A stretch of 5,340 bases of DNA. It comes from Acidobacteriota bacterium. Its GTDB lineage: Bacteria > Acidobacteriota > Terriglobia > Acidoferrales > UBA7541. The notes beneath the pieces are model-generated. The model was not told where the DNA came from and did not search any database. It was given only the letters and a program-made list of their open reading frames with translations. Both the position numbers and the translations under genes were made by a program. Within the stretch, counting starts at the first letter, position 1. Each line of letters opens with the position of its first letter. The stretch is taken from the NCBI GenBank assembly GCA_019239815.1, contig JAFAZL010000155.1:1-5340 (forward strand), in the 5' to 3' direction. Shown piece after piece: positions 1 to 5,340 of this stretch.

Positions 1-1005
1 AGTCTTCTGTTCGTCTTTGCCCGTTTCTTTGGCCTTATCTTTCTCTTTGTTCTCTGCTTTTAATTTCTCTTCGAAGAAATGCTGCAATGCGTCCCGGTCT
101 CGCAAGAGTTGCCCCGTCGTGCGAACCGATAGGAGCGTATCCAATGGCGCGTACGTCTGATAAAACCAACTTCGATTCTTTGGCCGCTCGCGCGCATTCT
201 CCGGGAAAGACCTTATCTGGATGATCAGAACATCGGGCGCGTCGCTCTCGTTCTTCTCCAACGCTTCGCGCAGCCACTCCAAAAGGCTGTAAACGCCATA
301 GTTGTCGTAGTAACCGCCGTCAACCAGATGGAATGGTTCGTCGTCTATTTCTCCTTGCGATGCAGGGCTTACATACTCAAATGACGCCGCCAGCCGCACG
401 GCCGTCACCACCGGAACATCACAGGTCGGACATTTAGGAAATAAATCTTTCAACGTTCTCCAGTCCGGTTCCGAATCGAGGTCCGTAATCTTTCCATCGG
501 GCCGATGCGAAACCTTCCGCGGATGTATATCAGTCGTCGCCAGTAACATCGGTTCCCCGGTTTCCACGATGGTGCTGTTGAAGATCAGTGCCGGCCGCCA
601 TCCTTCTCGTACGCCCTGTCGCCACTCACTCAATCTCGCTTCAATATCGCCGGATTTCCGCCACCCTTGTTCCAATGCCCAACCTCGGTCAACGATTTTG
701 TTCTGTTGCCATTTGACGTACGGCAGCAACGCTCTCCAAACGTCGGAATACGCCAGCGCCCAGCCGACATCGCTCAACTCCGGTGTTTCCGCGGAAGTCA
801 CGATCGTGTCCAAATCTCGATCCGGCATGGCAAACCCACGTTTTCCGGTGCTGGGGTCATCCTTATACTGGTTTGCAAAAAACATTGTGCCCACTGCGCC
901 GCCAGAAACTGAACTGATGACCGCGATGGAATCTGCAAAGCTGACCTGATCTTGAGGGAACTCTCGATGACCGTTCCCCGCTGCCCTCTTGGGCGGATTC
1001 TGCCG
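1..1005 (-). CDS. Patatin-like phospholipase, partial: C-terminus off the left edge, N-terminus missing (possible pseudogene)
   Basis: I translated the minus strand by hand and found 335 codons without a stop, from 1005 down to the left edge. Patatin-like proteins are Ser-Asp dyad acyl hydrolases that act on lipids. The serine elbow reads ISSVSGGAVG, with the likely nucleophile Ser codon at 904-906. About 190 residues later comes HLVDGGYYDNYG, with the catalytic Asp codon at 319-321, preceded by AVRLAASFEYVSP, a run typical of the family. The middle motif PALIFNSTIVETGEPMLLATT (about 525-600) also fits. The last 25 or so residues in the window are Lys/Glu-rich. Something is wrong at the 5' end: a TAG closes the frame at 1006-1008, and no ATG, GTG or TTG precedes the serine elbow. 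The first are GTG 892-894 and ATG 883-885, both downstream of the nucleophile. The glycine-rich oxyanion segment (GGGxR-like) is not found in any frame just upstream. The family call is firm; whether the gene is functional is doubtful. Confidence 0.8.
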
Positions 1006-1160
1006 CTAGAGTCTCGTCAAGTCAATTTCTAGTTACGAGGCAGGCTCGTTGCATCGAGACCTGCAGCCGCCGACCACCTCGATTCCTCGACATGAAACCG
1101 TTTCCTTGCAAAGTCCATACCTCCTGCGGCAAGCTACCGCCGCTTCCACGGAGAATTTCC
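1006..1160. other. Gap between the patatin remnant and the amidohydrolase
   Basis: This 155-bp divergent gap should carry the promoter of the amidohydrolase. I could not recognise a well-spaced -35/-10 pair. It contains a small perfect hairpin (ACGAG/CTCGT, 1035-1049, 5-nt loop) and a 6-bp inverted repeat (ATCGAG at 1053-1058, CTCGAT at 1078-1083). Neither is strong enough to be called an operator. The missing N-terminal part of the patatin would be expected here, but no frame encodes it. Confidence 0.4.
1150..1153 (+). promoter_or_regulatory. Ribosome binding site that decides the amidohydrolase start
   Basis: GGAG lies 7 nt before the ATG at 1161. The alternative in-frame ATG at 1092 has no purine-rich site before it and would put 23 polar, proline-rich residues ahead of the signal peptide. 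The 1161 start is therefore preferred. Confidence 0.75.
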
Positions 1161-2492
1161 ATGCGCTCTCTAAAATTCGCAGTTCCAATGATCTGCGCCA
1201 CGATCGCGCTAGCCACAACTCTTCTTCCAACACGCGCGCAGACGCCGTCCGCGTCCAACGAAGAATTCACCATCATCCGCGCCGGCACCCTCATTGACGG
1301 CACCTCCGCCACTCCGTTCAAAAACCAAGTCATCTTCATTCAGGGCGACCGCATCGTCAAAGTCTCCGGCGACTCTGGCCATCTCACCGGCAAAAACGTC
1401 ATCGACCTCTCGAACGCCACGGTTCTCCCCGGACTTATCGATTCGCACACACACATCTTTCTCTGGGGCGAAGACCCTGCCAAAGGGGGCTACGACGTCA
1501 ACATCCTGAAAGCAGGCATCGCTCTCCGCGCCGCGCGAGCCACCTTCGCCTGCCGCCGCGCGCTCGATCAAGGCTTCACAACGCTGCGCGACGTCGAAAC
1601 CGAAGGTGCCGGCTACGGCGACGTCGAAATCCGAGAGGCCATCGCCGAAGGCACGATTCCCGGCCCGCGCCTATTCTGCACAACGCGCGCCATCTCCTCG
1701 ACCGGCGGCTACAACCTTGAAGGCTACGCTCCCGAACTCGACATGCCCAAGGGCGCGCAGATCATCGACGGCCCAGTGCAAGCGCGCAAAGCCGCTCGCG
1801 AACAGCTCGATCACGGCGCCGACTGGATCAAGGTCTACATGACGCATCGCTCGTGGGTCGACAAGCAGGGTCATCTCGTCTCGCAGCCCACGCTTACCGT
1901 CGAGGAACTGAAAGCGATCGTCGATGAAGCTCACGGATGGGGGAAGAAAGTCGCCTGCCACGCTTACAACGGCATCGGGATGCAGCGCGCGCTCGACGGT
2001 GGCTGCGATTCGATCGAGCATGGGCTCGACATGACCGACGCGCAGGTCAAACAAATGGCTACGCAAGGCACCTGGTATTGCCCAACGCTCCAGATCTACT
2101 ACGAAGACTGGGCGCCCGAAAACACGCCCGGCGGCCAGCGTGATCGCGCACGAGCCGCAACGCACGAAGCCTCATTCAAGCGCGCGCTGCAAGCTCACCT
2201 GAAAATCGTCTTCGGCACCGACATCGGCGGAATGCCGTGGACCGAATCCATCGCCCGCGAATTCCCTCGCATGGTTGAATTCGGCATGTCGCCAATGGAC
2301 GCAATTCAGGCCGCGACATCACGCCCCGCCGAAATGTTAGATATGAAGGGTGAAATCGGAGTCGTCGCCGCAGGAGCCTACGCCGACATCATCGCCGTCA
2401 ACGGCGACCCGCTCAAAGACATCAGCACGCTCGAGCACGTTCACTTCGTGATGCACAACGGCTCCGTCTACAAAAATGAAATGCCGAAATAA
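1161..2492 (+). CDS. Exported metal-dependent amidohydrolase (imidazolonepropionase/prolidase-like)
   Basis: This 443-aa protein of the amidohydrolase superfamily probably hydrolyses an amide or cyclic amide bond (dipeptide-like or similar substrate) outside the cytoplasm. Residues 1-26 form a signal peptide: basic MRSLK, a hydrophobic stretch, and a probable signal peptidase I site after TRA before QTPS. Residues about 36-90 and 395-440 form the composite beta-sandwich flanking a TIM barrel. The expected metal-site residues are all visible: H96 and H98 in DSHTH, K224 in GADWIKVY (probably the carboxylated lysine), H267 in VACHAYN, H287 in SIEHG and D354 in FGTDIGG. Length and motif order match the COG1228-type group that includes imidazolonepropionase and Xaa-Pro dipeptidase relatives. 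The signal peptide argues against a cytosolic HutI role, and no hut genes are nearby. The exact substrate cannot be read from the sequence. It is transcribed alone: its left neighbour is divergent and its right neighbour convergent. Confidence 0.93.
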   Translation: MRSLKFAVPMICATIALATTLLPTRAQTPSASNEEFTIIRAGTLIDGTSATPFKNQVIFIQGDRIVKVSGDSGHLTGKNVIDLSNATVLPGLIDSHTHIFLWGEDPAKGGYDVNILKAGIALRAARATFACRRALDQGFTTLRDVETEGAGYGDVEIREAIAEGTIPGPRLFCTTRAISSTGGYNLEGYAPELDMPKGAQIIDGPVQARKAAREQLDHGADWIKVYMTHRSWVDKQGHLVSQPTLTVEELKAIVDEAHGWGKKVACHAYNGIGMQRALDGGCDSIEHGLDMTDAQVKQMATQGTWYCPTLQIYYEDWAPENTPGGQRDRARAATHEASFKRALQAHLKIVFGTDIGGMPWTESIAREFPRMVEFGMSPMDAIQAATSRPAEMLDMKGEIGVVAAGAYADIIAVNGDPLKDISTLEHVHFVMHNGSVYKNEMPK

Positions 2493-2509
2493 GCGAGCAC
2501 AAACATGTA

Positions 2510-2531
2510 GGGGCGCAGCATGCTGCGCCCC
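2510..2531. repeat. Perfect 22-bp GC-rich palindrome between convergent genes
   Basis: GGGGCGCAGCA is followed at once by its exact reverse complement TGCTGCGCCCC. Flanking ACAT (2503-2506) and ATGT (2531-2535 region) could extend the pairing across a short bulge. It starts 18 bp after the amidohydrolase stop codon. No T-run follows on the plus strand, so it is not a classic intrinsic terminator. Its form resembles the dispersed intergenic palindromes (REP-like units) found in many copies in some bacterial genomes. It may end or stabilise the amidohydrolase transcript, but that is inference. Confidence 0.75.
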
Positions 2532-2608
2532 ATGTCCGCACGATTTCAACTGTTAAAGGATTTTTTCTGCGTGAACGCAAATCATAACGCTTCAGAACGT
2601 CTTCTCTT

Positions 2609-2636
2609 TCGACTCTCAACTGTCGACTGTCAACTT
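2609..2636. repeat. Heptamer tandem repeat, four units
   Basis: Four consecutive 7-bp units read TCGACTC, TCAACTG, TCGACTG and TCAACTT, consensus TCRACTN. Viewed as a 14-bp repeat, the two copies differ at only two positions. The array ends 4 bp before the stop codon of the DUF427 gene. Short heptamer arrays of this kind occur between genes in several bacterial groups; no function can be assigned. Confidence 0.65.
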
Positions 2637-2639
2637 CAT

Positions 2640-2924
2640 CTACGCCTCTACGTGCACACCCTTCCAAAACGCAACGTGATCCTTAATCTCCGCCGCAGCC
2701 GACTTCGGCGCTGGATAAAACCAAGCCGCATTGTCGTTCCGCATCCCGTTCACTTCCAACGTGTAGTAGTGCGCGGTTCCCTTCCAAGGGCACTCCGACG
2801 TGTGCGAACTTGGCTTCAGAAATTCCTTCTTTACCGAATCAGGCGGGAAATACTGATTCCCTTCTATAACTTTCGTCGCGTTGCTTTCCGCAATGACCTT
2901 GCCACCCCAAGTCGCTTTCGCCAT
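2640..2924 (-). CDS. DUF427 domain-containing protein
   Basis: This 94-aa soluble protein is a single, complete DUF427 domain (PF04248), a small beta-rich family of unknown biochemical role. Visible family signatures are TWGGKVIAES (residues 5-14), VIEGNQYFP (19-27), CPWKG (45-49) followed by AHYY, NAAWFYPAP (65-73) and IKDHVAFWKGV (80-90). The start at 2924 is set by GGAG at 2932-2935, 7 nt upstream, and by the family's usual MAxATW-type N-terminus. The frame stays open for another 32 codons to an ATG at 3020, but that extension is basic and unlike the family. There is no signal peptide or membrane segment. The gene converges on the amidohydrolase and diverges from the DUF6526-like gene, so it is probably transcribed alone. 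The family call is secure; its function is not known. Confidence 0.9.
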   Translation of the reverse strand: MAKATWGGKVIAESNATKVIEGNQYFPPDSVKKEFLKPSSHTSECPWKGTAHYYTLEVNGMRNDNAAWFYPAPKSAAAEIKDHVAFWKGVHVEA

Positions 2925-2931
2925 TCCATCT

Positions 2932-2935
2932 CTCC
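2932..2935 (-). promoter_or_regulatory. Ribosome binding site that decides the DUF427 start
   Basis: On the minus strand GGAG stands 7 nt before the ATG at 2922-2924. This selects the 94-aa form over the 126-aa reading that begins at 3020. Confidence 0.7.
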
Positions 2936-3148
2936 GCTTTTTGCCCAGCTTCCACATGTTCGGTCCCGTTTTGCGGCGCCCGTCTGCCATCGCTGCACCG
3001 CCAAGCCCAGCATCACCCATTCTACGGCTCTTCTGCTCCTTTGGATGCTTCGAGGCCTAATTTGATACATTCTTTGCGCGAAAATGCCTGGCAAATGGCC
3101 ACATTTCTCAATGCTAAGTTGCAGTCTCAGACGAACCGTCGTCAATTT
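2936..3148. other. Divergent intergenic region with no identified gene
   Basis: This stretch separates the DUF427 gene (minus) from the DUF6526-like gene (plus) and should hold both promoters. I found no convincing -35/-10 pair on either strand; TTGATA at 3062-3067 has no matching -10 at 16-18 bp. A short perfect hairpin (GACGA-ACCG-TCGTC, 3130-3143) lies directly before the ribosome binding site of the downstream gene. Reading frames crossing the region show no family resemblance. Confidence 0.4.
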
Positions 3149-3159
3149 GGAGGATTCGC

Positions 3160-3597
3160 ATGCCAGATCAGCAGAATTTTTCAAACCACGCCAAATTCTT
3201 TCCGCCATTTCACTTTTTTGCGGCGCCGATTCTGTTGGCTAATTTCATTTGGTCTTTCTTCCGCCTGAAGCCGCTCGGGTACTCGCCCTACGCGATCTTC
3301 CAGGTTTTCGTCGCGGCCGCTCTCGTAATGACGCTCCTGGTCGCTCGCCTGATGGCGCTCAAGGTTCAGGACCGCGTCATCCGGCTCGAAGAACGTTTAC
3401 GCTATCAACGTTTGCTTCCCGCCGATTTGCAGGCTCGAGCCGAGGACTTCACCGTGAATCAGTTCGTTTCATTGCGCTTCGCCAGCGACGCCGAACTTCC
3501 TGCGCTCGCACGAAGAGTTCTCGATGAAAAGATCGACGATCGCAGAGCGATCAAGAAACTCATCAAAGTCTGGAAACCCGACTATCTGCGCGCCTAA
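3160..3597 (+). CDS. Small two-helix membrane protein, DUF6526-like
   Basis: This 145-aa protein has a short polar N-terminus with QNFSNHAKFFPPFHFF (residues 5-20), two hydrophobic segments (about 17-35 and 44-65), and then a cytosolic-looking charged tail. The tail has ALKVQDRVIRLEERLRYQ (66-83), probably an amphipathic or coiled helix, followed by LRFASDAELPALARRVL (105-121) and a C-terminal KKLIKVWKPDYLRA. From memory this layout (NH-K-FPP start, QDRxIRLEERLR, LRFASDxELP, and an IK.WxPDYxR end) matches the DUF6526 family, whose role is unknown. The start is well supported: GGAGG at 3149-3153 sits 6 nt before the ATG. It lies 106 bp upstream of the aldo/keto reductase on the same strand; co-transcription is possible but not shown. 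The membrane topology is clear; the family name is less certain, as no search was run. Confidence 0.85.
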   Translation: MPDQQNFSNHAKFFPPFHFFAAPILLANFIWSFFRLKPLGYSPYAIFQVFVAAALVMTLLVARLMALKVQDRVIRLEERLRYQRLLPADLQARAEDFTVNQFVSLRFASDAELPALARRVLDEKIDDRRAIKKLIKVWKPDYLRA

Positions 3598-3617
3598 GTC
3601 GTCTCACGCTTTTGTGT

Positions 3618-3639
3618 GCTCGCGAATTTGCCTGCGAGC
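3618..3639 (+). other. Hairpin without T-run between the DUF6526-like gene and the aldo/keto reductase
   Basis: GCTCGC and GCGAGC form a perfect 6-bp stem around a 10-nt loop, 20 bp after the stop codon of the membrane-protein gene. A wider GTGTGC/GCACAC pair (3614-3619 and 3650-3655) is an alternative fold. No T-run follows, so it would be a weak terminator at best, or could merely shape the leader of the next gene. Confidence 0.3.
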
Positions 3640-3703
3640 TGCGAACCGCGCACACTGAACTCTCATCATAGATAGAAAAACAAAGACAAACTCTGGAGGC
3701 TGG

Positions 3704-4675
3704 ATGCAGACTCGCAAGCTTGGAAATTCCGATTTGATGATCACGCCCGTCGGCTTCGGCGCCTGGGCCATTGGCGGCGGCGATTGGGCGTTCGCCTGGG
3801 GCGCTCAGGAAGAAACAGATTCCATCGCCGCGATTCACCGCGCGCTCCAACTCGGCGTCAATTGGATCGACACCGCCGCGGTCTACGGCTTCGGCCATTC
3901 CGAAAAAGTCGTCGCCCGCGCGCTGAAAGGATGGAAGGGCAATCGCCCATACATCTTCACCAAGTGCGCCATGCGTTGGGACGACAAAGGCGCGGTCACG
4001 AAAGTTCACAGCGCTGCTTCGATCAAGCAGGAATGCGAAGACAGTCTGAAGCGCTTGGAAGTTGATGTCATCGATCTCTACCAGATTCACTGGCCGCCCG
4101 AAGATAACGGACCAACTCTCGAGGAATCCTGGCAAGCGATGGCCGATCTGCAAAAAGCCGGCAAAGTGCGTTGGATCGGCGTCTCAAATTACAGCGCCGA
4201 GCAGATGGAACGTTGCTCCAAGATTGCACCGGTCACCAGCGATCAGCCTCCCTATTCCATGCTCCGTCGGAAAATCGAATCCAGCATCGCGCCCTACTGC
4301 AAAGATCACAACATCGGAATCATTGTTTATTCGCCGATGCTCTCCGGAATGTTGACCGGTGGCATGACGCGAGAACGCGCGCTAAATCTTCCCGCCAACG
4401 ACTGGCGCCGCGGTAAGCCGGAATTCAGCGAGCCGAAGCTCACGCGAAATCTCGAACTCGTCGAACGCCTTCGCGCCATCGGCGATCGCTACGGCCGCAC
4501 TCCCGGCGAAATCGCCATCGCCTGGACTTTGCTCAATCCTGCTGTGACCGGCGCAATCGTCGGCTCACGCAGCGCCAAACAAGCCGAAGGCGTGATGCGC
4601 GCCGGCGAATTGAAACTCACCGACCAGGATATCGCGCAGATCGAAGGCAAAGCCGCCGCCATGGCCGTCCGCTAG
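3704..4675 (+). CDS. Aldo/keto reductase, IolS/YhdN-like
   Basis: This 323-aa cytosolic NAD(P)H-dependent oxidoreductase of the TIM-barrel aldo/keto reductase superfamily reduces a carbonyl to an alcohol. The full catalytic tetrad is visible: D56 in NWIDTAAVYG, Y61 in the same motif, K87 in IFTKCA and H129 in YQIHW. Further family marks are the N-terminal RKLGNSDLMITPVGFGAWAIGGG, IGVSNYSAEQ (158-167), QPPYSMLRR (181-189), VYSPMLSGMLTG (208-219) and the C-terminal cofactor-phosphate loop IVGSRSAKQ (285-293). Length and motifs suit the bacterial IolS/YhdN-type branch. The start follows GGAGG at 3695-3699 with a rather short 4-nt spacer. A strong hairpin terminator follows the stop codon. No sugar or inositol genes flank it, so the physiological substrate is open. 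Confidence 0.95.
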   Translation: MQTRKLGNSDLMITPVGFGAWAIGGGDWAFAWGAQEETDSIAAIHRALQLGVNWIDTAAVYGFGHSEKVVARALKGWKGNRPYIFTKCAMRWDDKGAVTKVHSAASIKQECEDSLKRLEVDVIDLYQIHWPPEDNGPTLEESWQAMADLQKAGKVRWIGVSNYSAEQMERCSKIAPVTSDQPPYSMLRRKIESSIAPYCKDHNIGIIVYSPMLSGMLTGGMTRERALNLPANDWRRGKPEFSEPKLTRNLELVERLRAIGDRYGRTPGEIAIAWTLLNPAVTGAIVGSRSAKQAEGVMRAGELKLTDQDIAQIEGKAAAMAVR

Positions 4676-4705
4676 ATCGCTTGCGATACGACTCGCCGGA
4701 AAAGG

Positions 4706-4745
4706 AAAACGACGCGGGGCCGAATGGCTCCGCGCCGTTTTTTTT
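4706..4745. terminator. Intrinsic terminator, probably bidirectional, between convergent genes
   Basis: A 9-bp GC-rich stem (CGCGGGGCC at 4713-4721 with GGCTCCGCG at 4726-4734, one G-T pair) closes a GAAT tetraloop. After one A-C mismatch it continues with CG/CG and AAAA/TTTT pairing. Eight T residues (4738-4745) follow on the plus strand, ending the aldo/keto reductase transcript. The A-rich left side (AAAAGGAAAAC) gives a broken T-run on the minus strand, so it can also end the bactofilin transcript. Confidence 0.88.
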
Positions 4746-4776
4746 GTGACTCTCTCGGAGAATTGTTAAAAATTGC

Positions 4777-5340
4777 TTAGATCGTCTTCCCGGCCGCCGC
4801 TGGCGATTCTTTTTTCGCGAACGCGCTGTGGCTGGAATCCTTGTCGGCAGACTTGTCGATTTCGATCGAGCCCTTAAAGTAGGCGCCGTCTTCGATCATG
4901 ATGCGCGACGTGGTGAGGTCGCCGTTGACCGAGCCGTCCTTCTTGATCTCGATGCGATCTTTCGCGCGGAGATTGCCCTTCACGGTCCCGTAGACAACCA
5001 CTTCTCGAGCAATGATATCGGCCGTGACCTTGGCGGTCGCGCCGACGGTCAGCTTCCGCTCGTCGAGCTGGATCAGTCCTTCAACCGAACCGTCGATCAA
5101 GAGGTCTTCGCTGCCGGTGATCTCGCCCTTTACATGCAGGCTCGATCCGAGCCGCGCGCTGGCGCGATCGTTTGTTGCACTCAATGGACGCAAAGAATCT
5201 GTAGACATTGCGGGTTTTTCCTCCCAAGACGCCGGAGTAGGCTTCGGCGACTGATTTATTGGATTCACTGCAACTGGCCCCGGCTGCGGCTGCGGCGCAG
5301 TTTGAGGCTGCTGCTGCGGCGTATCCGGCTTCTTATTTCC
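4777..5340 (-). CDS. Bactofilin (polymer-forming cytoskeletal protein), 5' end possibly beyond the right edge
   Basis: Bactofilins assemble without nucleotide into beta-helical filaments, often at the membrane, and help in cell shape, stalk formation or polar organisation. Numbering from the ATG at 5208 (143 aa), the core (DUF583, PF04519) spans about residues 22-118. It shows repeated short beta-strand units ending in G-x-V/I: LHVKGEITGSEDLLIDGSVEG, KLTVGATAKVTADIIA, VVVYGTVKGNL, IEIKKDGSVNGDLTTSRIMIEDGAYFKGSIEI. The C-terminal 25 residues are Lys/Ser/Ala-rich and probably disordered. The start is unresolved. GGGAGG at 5220-5225 lies 11 nt before the ATG at 5208. A GTG at 5268 is in frame but lacks a good site. 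The frame is open to the right edge, encoding a Pro/Gln-rich stretch (GNKKPDTPQQQPQTAPQPQP and on), so a longer protein starting outside the window is quite possible. The family call is very secure. Confidence 0.93.
   Translation of the reverse strand, partial: GNKKPDTPQQQPQTAPQPQPGPVAVNPINQSPKPTPASWEEKPAMSTDSLRPLSATNDRASARLGSSLHVKGEITGSEDLLIDGSVEGLIQLDERKLTVGATAKVTADIIAREVVVYGTVKGNLRAKDRIEIKKDGSVNGDLTTSRIMIEDGAYFKGSIEIDKSADKDSSHSAFAKKESPAAAGKTI
5220..5225 (-). promoter_or_regulatory. Candidate internal ribosome binding site of the bactofilin
   Basis: GGGAGG on the minus strand stands 11 nt before the ATG at 5206-5208. It is a strong match to the anti-SD sequence, though the spacing is a little long. 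It lies inside an open frame (it encodes part of SWEEKP), so it may be a real start, a secondary start, or chance. Confidence 0.45.

Noticed and set aside
569..949. Plus-strand 126-codon open frame
   Set aside because: It lies antisense to the patatin-like frame, which has recognisable motifs; the plus-strand product has none, and no ribosome binding site.
1092..1160. Longer amidohydrolase start at 1092
   Set aside because: No ribosome binding site, and it would bury the signal peptide behind 23 residues.
1671..2165. Minus-strand 164-codon open frame
   Set aside because: It is antisense to the amidohydrolase, whose barrel motifs span the same bases. It is a GC-rich shadow frame with no family resemblance.
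2925..3020. 32-residue N-terminal extension of the DUF427 protein
   Set aside because: In frame and open, but the family normally starts at the MAKATW region and the good ribosome binding site lies before that internal ATG.
2520..3065. Plus-strand 181-codon open frame
   Set aside because: It covers the DUF427 gene in antisense and begins inside the palindrome. Its composition (Arg/Leu/Pro-rich) is typical of a shadow frame.
3130..3143. Possible regulatory hairpin before the DUF6526-like gene
   Set aside because: Only a 5-bp stem with a 4-nt loop; such stems are expected by chance in a gap of this size.
3563..4153. Minus-strand 196-codon open frame
   Set aside because: It overlaps the aldo/keto reductase catalytic region in antisense and shows no domain signature.
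1..5340. A new defence, mobile or biosynthetic system
   Set aside because: No nuclease, transposase, toxin-antitoxin, retron, CRISPR, phage or biosynthetic core gene is visible, and the genes present are mostly unrelated single transcription units.

Overview
The window is about 5.3 kb of moderately GC-rich bacterial DNA. It holds six protein-coding regions on both strands and short intergenic gaps of about 100 to 235 bp. The gene families (a bactofilin, a DUF427 protein, a DUF6526-type membrane protein, a secreted metal-dependent amidohydrolase, an IolS/YhdN-like aldo/keto reductase and a patatin-like protein), the GGAG-type ribosome binding sites and the intergenic palindrome and heptamer repeats would suit a soil-type Acidobacteriota chromosome. 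That placement rests on remembered families and genome style, not on a marker gene.

Layout from left to right. (1) 1-1005, minus strand: a patatin-like phospholipase frame that runs off the left edge. It keeps the serine elbow and the DGG aspartate motif but lacks the N-terminal glycine-rich oxyanion segment and any ordinary start codon, so it looks 5'-truncated. (2) 1161-2492, plus: an exported imidazolonepropionase/prolidase-like amidohydrolase with a complete metal-ligand set. (3) 2493-2639: a gap between convergent genes with a perfect 22-bp palindrome and a four-unit heptamer repeat. (4) 2640-2924, minus: a 94-aa DUF427 protein. (5) 3160-3597, plus: a 145-aa two-helix membrane protein resembling DUF6526. 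(6) 3704-4675, plus: an aldo/keto reductase with an intact catalytic tetrad. (7) About 4706-4745: a strong hairpin terminator that probably works in both directions. (8) 4777-5340, minus: a bactofilin whose proline/glutamine-rich N-terminal part reaches the right edge.

The genes do not form an obvious pathway or a single operon. Orientation changes several times, and the only same-strand neighbours are the DUF6526-like gene and the aldo/keto reductase, 106 bp apart. I see no tRNA, rRNA, CRISPR array, transposase, phage gene or defence system, and no convincing new multi-gene system. The points most worth a second look are the truncated patatin, the palindrome and heptamer repeat between genes, and the start and N-terminal extension of the bactofilin.
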